Of a stretch of 64,000 nucleotides of DNA, positions 9,166-17,979 are shown in pieces. The notes beneath the pieces were generated by a model, which made no database searches, was not told the DNA's origin, and saw nothing but the letters and a program-made list of their open reading frames with translations. How positions within the stretch are numbered: the first letter of the stretch is position 1; every line of letters starts with the position of its first letter. Origin of the DNA: Pandoraea sputorum (GTDB lineage: Bacteria; Pseudomonadota; Gammaproteobacteria; Burkholderiales; Burkholderiaceae); NCBI RefSeq assembly GCF_000814845.2, contig NZ_CP010431.2, forward strand, positions 558,001 through 622,000. The letters run 5' to 3'. The position numbers and the translations under genes are program-made.

Positions 9166-9290
9166 ACCTCCGGGGCATTTGCCCGTCACAGGCTGAGTCA
9201 CGACGACAGGCGCGTTACGGTATTCTTCGCCGGCGCGCCTGTTGTGTTTTCCGAAGGCGTCTTTTCCATACGTTCTGGGGTCATTCGTTC

Positions 9291-9896
9291 ATGAATCTTG
9301 CTGTCATCTGGTTGCGCCGTGCGATGTTGCTGATGGGGCTGACGGTGCTTCTCGCCGCCTGCGGTAAGGAAGGGCCGACGTTCACGAGCCTCGATATCAC
9401 CGGCAACAAGGAATTCGCCAAGGACTTCTCGTTGCAGGACCCGCAGGGCAAGACGCGCACGCTCGCCGATTACAAAGGTAAGGCCGTGGTGATGTTCTTC
9501 GGCTACACCCATTGCCCGGATGTCTGCCCGACTACGATGGCCGAACTCAATCAGGTGATGCAAAAACTCGGTGCGGATGACGCTCAGCGCGTGCAGGTGC
9601 TGTTCGTGACGGTCGATCCGCAGCGCGATTCGGCCGAACTGATGGGCCAGTATGTACCGGCGTTCAATCCCGCGTTCGTGGGGTTGCGTCCTGAAGATGA
9701 CGCCGCGCTCAAGGAATTGACCAAGTCGTTCCGCGTGGTGGTCAACAAGGTGGAAGGGTCGACGCCCAATAACTACACCATCGATCACACGGCCGGGATT
9801 TACGTGTTCGATCCGAACGGGCAACTGCGTCTGTTCATGCGTCCGGACGAGCCGGTCGACGCGATGGCCAAGGACCTGAAGACGTTGCTGAGCTAA
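9291..9896 (+). CDS. SCO1/SenC copper chaperone lipoprotein
   Basis: Delivers copper to, or reduces the cysteines of, the CuA centre in CoxB. The 201-residue protein has a lipoprotein signal ending in LLAAC (lipidated Cys near residue 24), the copper-binding CPDVC motif in GYTHCPDVCPTT, a DPQRD segment and the His ligand in DHTAGIYVFDP. These are all the canonical SCO ligands, unlike the divergent paralogue at 6323. It is the last gene of the oxidase cluster and is followed by a bidirectional terminator shared with the cyd operon. Confidence 0.95.
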   Translation: MNLAVIWLRRAMLLMGLTVLLAACGKEGPTFTSLDITGNKEFAKDFSLQDPQGKTRTLADYKGKAVVMFFGYTHCPDVCPTTMAELNQVMQKLGADDAQRVQVLFVTVDPQRDSAELMGQYVPAFNPAFVGLRPEDDAALKELTKSFRVVVNKVEGSTPNNYTIDHTAGIYVFDPNGQLRLFMRPDEPVDAMAKDLKTLLS

Positions 9897-9940
9897 GGTG
9901 CCAATCTAAGGCGCTGATCGGCCGCAGGATCTCTCCGCAT

Positions 9941-9974
9941 AAAAAAATCGCGCCCCTGGAGGCGCGATTTTCGT
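9941..9974. terminator. Bidirectional terminator between sco and cydX
   Basis: Perfect 11-bp inverted repeat (9944-9954 with 9961-9971), six-base loop, with A-rich 5' and T-rich 3' flanks. It lies 47 bases after the sco stop (+ strand) and about 50 bases after the cydX stop (- strand), so it can serve both. Confidence 0.85.
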
Positions 9975-10023
9975 TTCTGCGTTCGCTACGACGCCGACCC
10001 ATGATGGCTCGGCGTCGTCAGGC

Positions 10024-10140
10024 TCAACCGCCTTCCTGACTGCGACGTTCGAGGTCGTCGTGCGCTTCGAACCACATCACGTTGATGATGCCGAACGCGA
10101 GCGCGAGGCCAAGGCCGAGAATCCAAGAGAAGTACCACAT
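10024..10140 (-). CDS. cydX: Cytochrome bd oxidase small subunit CydX (38 aa)
   Basis: A 38-residue single-helix peptide starting MWYFSWILGLGLA and ending in a charged tail, matching the CydX/CbdX family. CydX binds CydA and stabilises the heme b595/d pair of bd oxidase. AAGGAG lies seven bases before the ATG, and cydB ends 15 bases upstream, so it is the last gene of the cydP-cydA-cydB-cydX operon. The Trp-Tyr/Phe near the N-terminus and the Glu-Ala-His-Asp after the helix (WFEAHDD) are typical of the family. Confidence 0.9.
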   Translation of the reverse strand: MWYFSWILGLGLALAFGIINVMWFEAHDDLERRSQEGG

Positions 10141-10155
10141 GTCGCGACTCCTTGA

Positions 10156-11298
10156 TCAGTACATCGTGTGCGGGTTGTCGTTGACCGTCTCGATCGTTAC
10201 GCGCCCACGGATCACGCGGTACACCCAGCCGGTGTAGAGCAGGACGATGGGCAGGAAGACGATCACGGCGATCAGCATGATTTGAAGCGTGAGCTGGCTC
10301 GATGTGGCATCCCAGACCGTGAGGCTGCTGCCCGGCGCAGTGGCCGACGGCATGACGAACGGGAACATCGAGAAACCGGCGGTGAGGATGATGCCTGCGA
10401 TCATCAGCCCGGTGACGACGAACGTCCATGCATACGCGCGGCTCGTGGCGAGCAGGGCGGCGAGCAACGCGCACAGACAGGCGACGACCGGCGCGGCGAT
10501 CATCCACGGGTAGGTGTGATAGTTCGTGAGCCACAAGCCCGGGCCGGTAGTAACCTGCTTCATCAGCGGGTTGGCCGGAGAGTCGGTCGCGCCCATCTGC
10601 GTGATGGCGAAACCGTCGACGTGCGTGGCAACCAGCACCCCGGCCACTAGGAACAGCAGCAGCGTGCCCAGTGCGGTAAGACGCATGATGCGCCCGGCGC
10701 GCTCGGCCACCATCGGGTCGGCTTTCATGCGAAGGTGCGCGGCGCCGTGCGTGACCAGCATCAGCACGCTCACCAGTCCGCACAGCAACGCGAACGGGTT
10801 GAGCAGGGCCCAGAACGACCCGGTGTAGGTCGAGCGCAGGGTGTTGTCGAACGAGAACGGCAGACCGAGCAGCAGGTTGCCGAAGGCTACGCCGAATACC
10901 AGCGACGGCACCGTGCTGCCGACGAACAGTGCCCAGTCCCACGAGTTGCGCCAGCGTGCGCTCGGCAACTTGTTGCGGTAGTCGAAGCCGACCGGTCGCA
11001 GGAACAGCGCGAAGAGCACCAGCAGCAGCGCCCAGTAAAGGCCCGAGAAGGCGGCGGCGTAGACGAGCGGCCACGCGGCGAACATCGCGCCGCCTGCTGT
11101 CACGAACCACACCTGGTTGCCTTCCCACGTGGGGGCGACGGTGTTGATGATGACGCGTCGTTCCGCGTCGGTCTTGCCGAGGAAGGGCAGCAGCGTGCCG
11201 GTGCCCATGTCGAAGCCGTCGAAGAAGGCGAAGCCGATCAGCAGAACGCCGACGAGCACCCACCAGATCAGCTTGAGTACGGTGTAATCGATCATCAT
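10156..11298 (-). CDS. cydB: Cytochrome bd ubiquinol oxidase subunit II
   Basis: Structural subunit of the quinol oxidase; pairs with CydA in the inner membrane. The 380-residue sequence shows the family N-terminus with [13 protein letters not shown] and the [12 protein letters not shown] signature, and about eight or nine membrane helices. Two consecutive ATG codons occur at the start (11298 and 11295); GGGAG lies about ten bases upstream. It begins 20 bases after the cydA stop. bd oxidases have high oxygen affinity and resist NO and peroxide, complementing the aa3/caa3 enzyme encoded next door. Confidence 0.96.
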   Translation of the reverse strand: MMIDYTVLKLIWWVLVGVLLIGFAFFDGFDMGTGTLLPFLGKTDAERRVIINTVAPTWEGNQVWFVTAGGAMFAAWPLVYAAAFSGLYWALLLVLFALFLRPVGFDYRNKLPSARWRNSWDWALFVGSTVPSLVFGVAFGNLLLGLPFSFDNTLRSTYTGSFWALLNPFALLCGLVSVLMLVTHGAAHLRMKADPMVAERAGRIMRLTALGTLLLFLVAGVLVATHVDGFAITQMGATDSPANPLMKQVTTGPGLWLTNYHTYPWMIAAPVVACLCALLAALLATSRAYAWTFVVTGLMIAGIILTAGFSMFPFVMPSATAPGSSLTVWDATSSQLTLQIMLIAVIVFLPIVLLYTGWVYRVIRGRVTIETVNDNPHTMY

Positions 11299-11318
11299 GA
11301 TGTGTGTCTCCCTGACGA

Positions 11319-12923
11319 TCAGACCGAAGCCGCCGGACGGTCGCCCGCAATCGCGGCCCCGCCTGACCCTTCCGTCTCGAAGTGATAGCGGCCGGTGTGC
11401 AGCGACGACGGGCCGAGCTTGACGTACTTCACCATCAGGAACATCTCAATGATGAGCAGCGCGGTGTAGAAGATGATGAAGCCCGCGAGACTCATGTACA
11501 GATCGGTGGCAGACAGCGACGACGTGGAGAGATGCGTCGGCAGAATACCGGCGATGGTCCACGGCTGACGCCCCATTTCAGCGACGATCCAGCCGAACTC
11601 GGCGGCGAGCCACGGCAGCGGAATCGCCCACACGCACCAGCGCAGGAACCACGCCGAGCGCGGCTTGAGCAGACGGCGTCGTGCGCACAGCCAGAACGCC
11701 CACAGGAACGTGAAGAGGAACAGGAAGCCGAGGCCGACCATGATGCGGAACGACCAGAACACGGGTGCCACCGGCGGGATCGTGTCGTTGGCCGCCATCA
11801 GAATCTGCTCCGGCGTGGCGTCGACGACGTTCGGCGTGTACTTCTTGAGCAACAGGCCGTAGCCGAGGTCGTCCTTGTACTTGTCGAACTCGGCGCGCAC
11901 CGCCGGCGACGTATCGCCGCCACGCAGCTTCTCGAGCGCTGCGAAGGCGATCATGCCGCGCTTGATGTTGTCCTTATGCTCGTCGCGCAATTGCGTGAGG
12001 CCGATGACAGGTGTGTCGACCGAGCGCGTGGCGATCAGACCCATCGCCCAGGGAATCTTCACCGCGTAGTCGGTGCGTTGTTCCTTCTGATTCGGGAAGC
12101 CGAACAGCGTGAACGATGCGGGCGGCTTGGCCGTCTCCCATTCCGCTTCGATGGCCGCGAGCTTCACCTTCTGTACTTCGCCCGTGGTGTAGCCCGACTC
12201 GTCGCCCAGCACGATGACGGACAGCGTGGACGCCAGACCGAAACCCGCCGCGACCGCGAACGAGCGCAGCGCGAACGGCACGTCGCGACGCTTGAGCAGG
12301 TACCACGCGGAGATGCCGAGCACGAACATCGCGGCGGTCACGTAACCGGCCGAGAGCGTGTGCACGAACTTCACCTGAGCGACCGGGTTGAACACCACTT
12401 CCCAGATGCTGCTCAGCTCCATGCGCATGGTCTCGTAGTTGAAGTGTGCCCCGACCGGATTATTCATCCAGCCATTGGCCACGAGAATCCACAGCGCCGA
12501 GAGGTTCGAGCCGAGCGCCACCGCGAAGGTGGTGGCGAGGTGGCCGATGCGCGAGAGCTTGTTCCATCCGAAGAAGAACAGGCCCACGAACGTGGCTTCG
12601 AGGAAGAAGGCCATCAACCCCTCGATTGCGAGCGGCACACCGAAGATGTCGCCGACGTAATGCGAGTAGTAGGCCCAGTTGGTGCCGAACTGGAATTCGA
12701 GCGTGAGACCCGTGGTCACGCCCATCGCGAAGTTGATCAGGAAGAGCTTGCCCCAGAACTGGGTCATGTCCTTGTAGATCTGCTTGCCGGTCATCACATA
12801 GACCGATTCCATGATGACGAGCAGCCACGACAGGCCCAGTGTGAGCGGGACGAACAGGAAGTGATACAGCGCCGTTATGGCGAACTGCAAGCGCGAGAGG
12901 TCGACGACTTCGCTACTGATCAT
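11319..12923 (-). CDS. cydA: Cytochrome bd ubiquinol oxidase subunit I
   Basis: Catalytic subunit that binds hemes b558, b595 and d and oxidises quinol. The 534-residue protein shows [19 protein letters not shown] with the heme-ligand His near the N-terminus, a long periplasmic Q-loop, and the GRQPWTI motif after it. I chose ATG 12923 because AAGGTG precedes it with six-base spacing; the in-frame GTG at 12932 has no usable site. The start overlaps the last 11 bp of cydP, indicating translational coupling. Confidence 0.96.
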   Translation of the reverse strand: MISSEVVDLSRLQFAITALYHFLFVPLTLGLSWLLVIMESVYVMTGKQIYKDMTQFWGKLFLINFAMGVTTGLTLEFQFGTNWAYYSHYVGDIFGVPLAIEGLMAFFLEATFVGLFFFGWNKLSRIGHLATTFAVALGSNLSALWILVANGWMNNPVGAHFNYETMRMELSSIWEVVFNPVAQVKFVHTLSAGYVTAAMFVLGISAWYLLKRRDVPFALRSFAVAAGFGLASTLSVIVLGDESGYTTGEVQKVKLAAIEAEWETAKPPASFTLFGFPNQKEQRTDYAVKIPWAMGLIATRSVDTPVIGLTQLRDEHKDNIKRGMIAFAALEKLRGGDTSPAVRAEFDKYKDDLGYGLLLKKYTPNVVDATPEQILMAANDTIPPVAPVFWSFRIMVGLGFLFLFTFLWAFWLCARRRLLKPRSAWFLRWCVWAIPLPWLAAEFGWIVAEMGRQPWTIAGILPTHLSTSSLSATDLYMSLAGFIIFYTALLIIEMFLMVKYVKLGPSSLHTGRYHFETEGSGGAAIAGDRPAASV

Positions 12924-13254
12924 GGCGGACACCTTGATTTTTGGTGGGGGACTGCGCTTCGACGGCCTGCGGCCCGATGAGGGCGCGGGCCACGACGTCC
13001 GGCGGCAATTGCATGTGTTTGGCCATCGGAGCGTCGAAGAACGCGTGCTTCAGAACGAACAGGAGTACTACCTTGATCGCGAGCACGATCAGGATTTCGA
13101 GGGCAAAACGAGAAGGGCGGGTGCGCCAGCGCCGGATCATCCAGGCGACGATGCCCGTGGCTGCCGGTTCCGGCTGGCCCGGGACCGCTGCGGCCGGTAC
13201 TGCCGGTGAGGCCGTGGCGTGAGGCTTCAGACTGCTAGGAGAGTGGGTGTCCAT
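12913..13254 (-). CDS. cydP: Cytochrome bd small subunit CydP-like protein (113 aa)
   Basis: A 113-residue protein with a Pro/Ala-rich cytoplasmic N-terminus, an Arg-rich stretch (MIRRWRTRPSRFALE) and one membrane helix near residues 61-75, then a short conserved tail with HMQLPPDVVARALIG. This matches the putative small subunit CydP found upstream of cydAB in betaproteobacteria. AGGAG lies about eight bases before the ATG. It overlaps cydA by 11 bp. CydP's molecular role is less clear than CydX's; the name rests on sequence pattern and position. Confidence 0.75.
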   Translation of the reverse strand: MDTHSPSSLKPHATASPAVPAAAVPGQPEPAATGIVAWMIRRWRTRPSRFALEILIVLAIKVVLLFVLKHAFFDAPMAKHMQLPPDVVARALIGPQAVEAQSPTKNQGVRHDQ

Positions 13255-13701
13255 CCGTGACGGCTCCTGGCGTCGAAAGTCGTGTTGTTGGGAACAGCGT
13301 CGACTTTCGGCGCATTTTGCCTTATCGCTTGAAAATGTCAAACCGCAGCGCACGGGGGCGGATGACACGCAGATGACGCTGGTTCGATGCGGATCTGCCG
13401 TTGCGAGCAACGGCGGATGAGAAGCGGATTCGAGACAAGGGTCCGGCGCGGCGAACGGCCCCCGGGCCGTCCTTCGCACGCAGCATGGCTACGTACGAAC
13501 CGATTCTATCGACGGGCTCAGTAGCAGACCTTGCGATGCATCAAGTCGCGATCAGATGACGGATGAACTTTCGAAGTCCAATAAAAAAGCCCCGCGAACC
13601 TCTCGGGGCTTCACGGGGCTTGGGTGTCGGCGATGTTCCGTCGACCTGGATCGCAGTGTCGTGTGGCAATTTGTCGCTGCCTTCGACACCCGAACCCGGT
13701 A
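13255..13701. other. Intergenic region between cydP and rpoH
   Basis: This 447-base stretch holds the upstream region of the cydP-cydAB operon and, at its other end, the rpoH terminator. I see no convincing gene, and no clear FNR- or ArcA-like operator. Short open frames here lack ribosome binding sites. Confidence 0.5.
13581..13611 (-). terminator. Terminator of rpoH
   Basis: Inverted repeat with 8-bp GC-rich arms (13587-13594 with 13604-13611). Read on the - strand the hairpin is followed by a run of T residues, a classical intrinsic terminator about 90 bases after the rpoH stop. Confidence 0.85.
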
Positions 13702-14640
13702 TTACGCGTAGGCTTGCAACGCGCCTTTCATCTTCTTCATGGCGGCCACTTCGATCTGACGGATACGTTCGGCGGAGACGCCGAACTCGTCTGCCAGTTC
13801 GTGCAGCGTGGCACCACCGCTGCCATCGTCGGCGACCGACAGCCAACGCGCTTCGATGATGCGGCGGCTACGCGGGTCGAGACGGCCGAGCGCCGTTTGC
13901 AGACCGTCGCTCTGCAGATGGTCACGTTCGCGTGCGGCGATCACGGCGGTCGGCTCCTGATGGGAGTCGGCCAGATAGGCGATGGGGGCGAAGCTTGCGC
14001 TGTCGCCGTCGTCGCTGTGACCTTCGAGGGCGATATCACCGCCCGACATGCGCGTTTCCATCTCGATGACGTCTTCACGCTTGACGTTCAGGTCGCGTGC
14101 GACCTGATCGATCTCTTCGGGCGTGAAGGCCTGCAAGCCTTGCTTCTGGCTACGCAGATTGAAGAACAGCTTGCGCTGGGCCTTGGTCGTGGCGACCTTG
14201 ACCGTGCGCCAGTTCTTCAGCACGTACTCGTGAATCTCGGCCTTGATCCAGTGCATGGCGTACGACACGAGCCGGACACCCTGCGTGGGATCGAAGCGTT
14301 TGACGGCCTTCATCAGGCCGATATTGCCTTCCTGAATCAGGTCGGCGTGCGGCAGACCATAACCGAGGTAATTACGCGCGATCGAGACCACCAGACGCAG
14401 GTGCGAAAGCACGAGCTGGCGGGCGGCTTCGAGATCGTCGTTCTCACGCAGACGCTTGGCAAGCGACTGCTCTTCCTCGGCGGTGAGCAGGGGAATGCGA
14501 TGGACAGCCTGAATGTAGCTGTCGATATTGCCCAGACTGCCCGGCAGCATCAGCGCCGACGGGGCAAGTGCAAGGGCACGCGAATTCGGCGCCGTGCCGG
14601 TGGCCGGCGTCGTCGGATGCTTGGTGGCGGCAGTACTCAA
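13702..14640 (-). CDS. rpoH: Heat-shock RNA polymerase sigma factor RpoH (sigma-32)
   Basis: Alternative sigma factor for chaperone and protease genes. The 312-residue protein has region 2 (HLRLVVSIARNYLGYGLPHADLIQEGNIGLMKAV, read in two pieces), the RpoH box QRKLFFNLR that separates RpoH from other sigma-70 members, and region 4 helix-turn-helix at the C-terminus (ELADEFGVSAERIRQIE). The start is a TTG at 14640 with AGGAG eight bases upstream; no in-frame ATG occurs before residue 31. A perfect CIRCE element lies upstream, so HrcA probably represses this gene. Confidence 0.95.
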   Translation of the reverse strand: MSTAATKHPTTPATGTAPNSRALALAPSALMLPGSLGNIDSYIQAVHRIPLLTAEEEQSLAKRLRENDDLEAARQLVLSHLRLVVSIARNYLGYGLPHADLIQEGNIGLMKAVKRFDPTQGVRLVSYAMHWIKAEIHEYVLKNWRTVKVATTKAQRKLFFNLRSQKQGLQAFTPEEIDQVARDLNVKREDVIEMETRMSGGDIALEGHSDDGDSASFAPIAYLADSHQEPTAVIAARERDHLQSDGLQTALGRLDPRSRRIIEARWLSVADDGSGGATLHELADEFGVSAERIRQIEVAAMKKMKGALQAYA

Positions 14641-14672
14641 GTGGTGGACTCCTGGTTAGCCTCTGGGAAAGC

Positions 14673-14702
14673 ATTTTAGCACTCTCTTTCGATGAGTGCT
14701 AA
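14673..14702 (-). promoter_or_regulatory. CIRCE (HrcA) operator over the rpoH promoter
   Basis: A perfect CIRCE palindrome, TTAGCACTC-N9-GAGTGCTAA, spans 14676-14702, 36 bases upstream of the rpoH start. On the - strand a TTAGCA hexamer, 18-base spacer and TAAAAT (14673-14678) form a likely sigma-70 -35/-10 pair that the palindrome overlaps at both ends. HrcA bound here would block polymerase. Operator identity is certain by sequence; promoter placement is inferred. Confidence 0.9.
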
Positions 14703-14863
14703 AGACGTTAGAACCCTTACCGGACGGGAAGTTTCCGGCTTCTCGGGGTTTTCCAGCACCCCCCGTCAAACGGGAGAAGTCACTGGCGCAAACGTGACTC
14801 GGATGGTGTAAATTGCAACCCAAGCCACGAGCTTAAAGTGATGGCGAAGGATGGGAGGTCAGC

Positions 14864-15253
14864 ATGGCGGGAAAGCACATTGACGCGGTACGACAACTCG
14901 AATCGGCGCGCTTCGAAGCGATGATCGAAGGCGATGTCGATGAGCTGGAAAAGCTCCTCGCGGACGATCTGTTCTACGTGCACTCGAATGGCAAACGCGA
15001 AACCAAGCGCGAATTTCTCGACGCGATCAGCTCCGGCCGCCGCCGTTACCTCGACATCGACGTCGATCCGAAAGCGCAGGAACTCCGCCAGTTCGGCGAC
15101 ACGGTGGTCGTCACTGGCAAGCTCAAGGTCGAACTGGAAACCGCGACCGGTTCGCTCGCGTCGCAAATGACCTACACGGCAGTGCACAAGCTGCTGGCCG
15201 AAGCCTGGCTCGTCATCTCCTGGCAGGCCACCCGCATGGCGTCGGCCGACTGA
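14864..15253 (+). CDS. Nuclear transport factor 2-like (SnoaL/DUF4440-type) protein
   Basis: A 129-residue cytosolic protein of the NTF2-like alpha+beta barrel superfamily: N-terminal helices with RFEAMIEGDVDELEKLLADD, a FYVHSNGKRETKREFLD segment, and strands ending in YTAVHKLLAEAWLVISWQAT. Such proteins may be enzymes (isomerases, cyclases) or ligand-binding adaptors; the sequence gives no reliable substrate. GGGAGG precedes ATG 14864. It is divergent from rpoH, alone on its strand, and followed by about 150 bases without a gene. Confidence 0.75.
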   Translation: MAGKHIDAVRQLESARFEAMIEGDVDELEKLLADDLFYVHSNGKRETKREFLDAISSGRRRYLDIDVDPKAQELRQFGDTVVVTGKLKVELETATGSLASQMTYTAVHKLLAEAWLVISWQATRMASAD

Positions 15254-15403
15254 CCCGCCCGGTACTCTCCAGGCGTCCTCTCCAAACAGAAGATTTGATG
15301 TGTTTCGGAATGAAATGTTCCGAAAATATCGAATCAATCCGCGATATTTCGATTTTGTGACGGAATTCGTGCGAGTTATCCGACGTTGTGCGCGTATTTC
15401 GTC

Positions 15404-16372
15404 TCAATGCGCCGATGACGCACTTAGCCCGATGGCCTGACGAATCACCTCGACCTGACGAGCGATGGGGGCAGGCACTGGAACGTCGCCAGCAAGCACC
15501 GCTTCGATCCATCGGGCAGTGGCCGGGGCGTCGGCTGGGGGGAGTGACGGCGGCGCGCCGGTGGCACCTTCCTCAGCTTCCTGCCACACCCGGAACTTCC
15601 CGTCCGAAAACCCATCGATCGCCGCCTGCCGACGGGCATCCGCGACCGGTTCGCCTTCCGTGCCACGGGCAAGCAGCACGCCCGGGGCGGCGCTATTGGT
15701 CGCGTCGGCAAACATCTCGCTCAGCGTCTCCCGATACTCCGGATGTGTGTAGTTCACGAGGCGCAGCGCGGGCCCGGCAAACGGCTGCAAAAGCTTGACG
15801 ACGGTGTGCCCGGAATTTCGCACGCCGAGCGCCGCACGCATCTCCAGCAATCGCTCCAGCGCGGGCGACAGCGCGGCAATGGGCAGATAGGCGACGCGGC
15901 GCGTGCGCAGGGCTTCCTCCGCCTCGGCGGCCGATTGGCTCGCGGGATGACCTAGCTCCGCGAAGATCGCTTGCGTGCCGACGCGATTCGCGCCGCTGTG
16001 ATGTTGTCCGTGCACCAGCACCGGGATACCGTCGCGCGCGAGCAGCAGCGCCAGCAACGGTGTGAGGTTCGGCTGTTTGCGCGCGCCGTTGTAGCTCGGC
16101 AGTAGCACTGGCGGCGGGGCGTCGGCCGGGGCGACGAGCGGGGTGAATGTGGCGTGTGCGGCGTCGAGCATAGCGCGCAGTTCGACGGGCGTTTCACCCT
16201 TGATGCGATACGCGATCAGGACACCGCCCAGCTCGGCGGGCGAGACCCGGTCGGCGAGGATGGCGTCGAACAGTGTGCGGGTTTCGTCGGCGCTCAGCGC
16301 GCGTGCGCCCTTCGCTCCGCGGGCAATGATCTTGAGTAGCGGGGCGCAGGCAAAGGGGGCGGCGGAGGTCAT
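15404..16372 (-). CDS. ybiB: YbiB/TrpD2-family DNA-binding protein
   Basis: A 322-residue member of the glycosyltransferase family 3 fold, like anthranilate phosphoribosyltransferase: N-terminal helical domain (ALSADETRTLFDAILADRVSPAELGG, in part) followed by a nucleoside-phosphorylase-like domain. The phosphoribosyl-pyrophosphate loop of TrpD is not recognisable; HGQHHSGANRVGTQ occupies that region. E. coli YbiB is known as a TrpD2-type protein that binds nucleic acids rather than making tryptophan. It is divergent from maiA, with about 230 bases between them holding both promoters. Confidence 0.8.
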   Translation of the reverse strand: MTSAAPFACAPLLKIIARGAKGARALSADETRTLFDAILADRVSPAELGGVLIAYRIKGETPVELRAMLDAAHATFTPLVAPADAPPPVLLPSYNGARKQPNLTPLLALLLARDGIPVLVHGQHHSGANRVGTQAIFAELGHPASQSAAEAEEALRTRRVAYLPIAALSPALERLLEMRAALGVRNSGHTVVKLLQPFAGPALRLVNYTHPEYRETLSEMFADATNSAAPGVLLARGTEGEPVADARRQAAIDGFSDGKFRVWQEAEEGATGAPPSLPPADAPATARWIEAVLAGDVPVPAPIARQVEVIRQAIGLSASSAH

Positions 16373-16599
16373 GACGCGGTTATCCAGGGTATGCGCGTGG
16401 CATGCACGCGGTATGCGGCTTCTGTGCGGCTTCTGCCTACGTTCGTGGGCGAGTCGTCATCCATCATACGCAATCAGGTGTCATCGGGGCCAGTGCTTGC
16501 AGTACCATCTCGTGTTCGGGCGCGCTTGCAGACCCTTCGGATTCTCACGATCCCCCGTCGCCGCGTCGTCCCCCAATTTTCGCTTTCGAGGTCAGCCCC

Positions 16600-17253
16600 A
16601 TGTCCACGCTCACGCTGTACAGTTATTTCCGCAGTTCTGCGGCCTATCGGGTGCGTATCGCCCTGAACCTCAAGGGACTCGACTACGACATCGTGCCGGT
16701 ACATCTGGTGCGCGACGGTGGCGAACATCTCAAGCCAGCCTACCGTGCGCTCAACGTCAATGCGCTGGTGCCGACGTTCGTCGACGGCGACGTCAACATC
16801 CATCAGTCCCTCGCCATCATCGAGTATCTGGAAGACGTGCATCCGACCCCCGCGCTGCTGCCGTCCGACCCGGCTGCGCGCGCGCAGGTCCGCGCACTGG
16901 CCCTGGACATTGCGGCCGACATCCACCCGATCGACAACCTGCGCGTGCTGCGTTTCCTCAAGCACGACATGGGCGTGACGGAAGAGCAGAAGAACGCGTG
17001 GTACGTGCACTGGATCGTGGAAGGGTTCAAGGCGCTTGAAGCGCGTCTCGCGGCGCAGACGTCGCCGGGTAAGTTCGTCGTTGGCGATACGCCGACGCTG
17101 GCCGATTGCTGCCTCGTGCCGCAGATCTACAACGCCAATCGCTTCAAGGTCGACATGACGCAATTCCCGCGCATCTCCGCCATCCACGCCCATTGCCAGA
17201 CGCTCGAAGCCTTCCAGCGCGCTGCGCCCGAAGCGCAACCCGACGCCGAGTAA
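16600..17253 (+). CDS. maiA: Maleylacetoacetate isomerase (zeta-class glutathione transferase)
   Basis: Isomerises maleylacetoacetate to fumarylacetoacetate (tyrosine/homogentisate pathway) or maleylpyruvate (gentisate pathway) using glutathione. The 217-residue sequence has the zeta-class active-site motif SSAAYRVRIALNLKG near residue 11, the glutathione gamma-glutamyl site QSLAIIEYLE, and a helical C-terminal domain with FVVGDTPTLADCCLVPQ. ATG 16600 is preceded by GAGGT eight bases upstream. No homogentisate or gentisate genes are nearby, so the actual pathway is not decided here. Confidence 0.9.
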   Translation: MSTLTLYSYFRSSAAYRVRIALNLKGLDYDIVPVHLVRDGGEHLKPAYRALNVNALVPTFVDGDVNIHQSLAIIEYLEDVHPTPALLPSDPAARAQVRALALDIAADIHPIDNLRVLRFLKHDMGVTEEQKNAWYVHWIVEGFKALEARLAAQTSPGKFVVGDTPTLADCCLVPQIYNANRFKVDMTQFPRISAIHAHCQTLEAFQRAAPEAQPDAE

Positions 17254-17261
17254 GTCCTTAG

Positions 17262-17888
17262 ATGATCGATCCGGCTTTCTGGCGGGGCATGGCGCTCGGC
17301 GCCAGCCTCATCATGGCAATTGGCGCGCAGAATGCGTTCGTTTTGCGTCAGGGAATTTTGCGACGCCACGTCGGCATCGTCGTGATGGTCTGCGCGATTT
17401 GCGACATGGCGCTGATCGCGGCGGGCGTGGCGGGTATGGGCGGCCTGATCGCCGCTTATCCGCGCTTCATCACGATCGTGACGTGGGGTGGCGCGGCGTT
17501 TCTGTTCCTCTACGGCTTGCGAGCGTGGCGCGCGGCGTTTCGCGGTGCGGGGGCGTTGCAAGCCGACGGCAGTCGCGCGGCCACGCAGGAGATGTCGTGG
17601 CAACGCGCCATCGGCCTCGTGCTAATGCTTTCGCTGCTCAACCCGCACGTTTATCTCGACACGGTGATTCTGCTTGGCGGCATTGGCGCACGCGAGCCGT
17701 CGCCGGGCAACGTGTGGTTTGCGGGCGGCGCGATGATCGCGTCTATCCTGTGGTTCACGGCGCTCGGTTACGGCGCGCGTCTGCTCGCGCCGCTCTTCTC
17801 GCGTGCCCGCGCGTGGCAGATTCTCGACGGCGTGGTCGGGCTCATGATGTGGGGGCTTTGCGCGGGACTCGTCGCGCAACAGATGTAA
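17262..17888 (+). CDS. LysE/ArgO family amino-acid exporter
   Basis: A 208-residue membrane protein with about six helices. It contains the LysE/ArgO signature GAQNAFVLRQG near residue 21, a conserved Asp in helix 3 region (CDMALIAAGVAG), and the second signature LLNPHVYLDTVILLG. ArgO exports arginine and LysE lysine/arginine; the sequence does not decide between them. It starts 8 bases after the maiA stop, so it may share that transcript, and ends just before a strong bidirectional terminator. Confidence 0.88.
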   Translation: MIDPAFWRGMALGASLIMAIGAQNAFVLRQGILRRHVGIVVMVCAICDMALIAAGVAGMGGLIAAYPRFITIVTWGGAAFLFLYGLRAWRAAFRGAGALQADGSRAATQEMSWQRAIGLVLMLSLLNPHVYLDTVILLGGIGAREPSPGNVWFAGGAMIASILWFTALGYGARLLAPLFSRARAWQILDGVVGLMMWGLCAGLVAQQM

Positions 17889-17905
17889 CGTCGTTACGCA
17901 GACGA

Positions 17906-17948
17906 AAAGCAAACGGCCCGCCACCGGAGTGTGCGGGCCGTTTGCTTT
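17906..17948. terminator. Bidirectional terminator between the ArgO-like gene and ftsY
   Basis: A perfect 16-bp inverted repeat (17906-17921 with 17933-17948) with an 11-base loop, ending in A- and T-rich flanks. It lies 18 bases after the exporter stop and 31 bases after the ftsY stop, serving both convergent genes. Confidence 0.88.
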
Positions 17949-17979
17949 GATGCGTCGGCTTCGCGGTGTTGCTCGCGGT

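Noticed and set aside
15404..16372. Anthranilate phosphoribosyltransferase (TrpD) call
   Set aside because: The fold matches but the TrpD phosphoribosyl-binding loop is not recognisable and no trp genes are near; YbiB/TrpD2 fits better.
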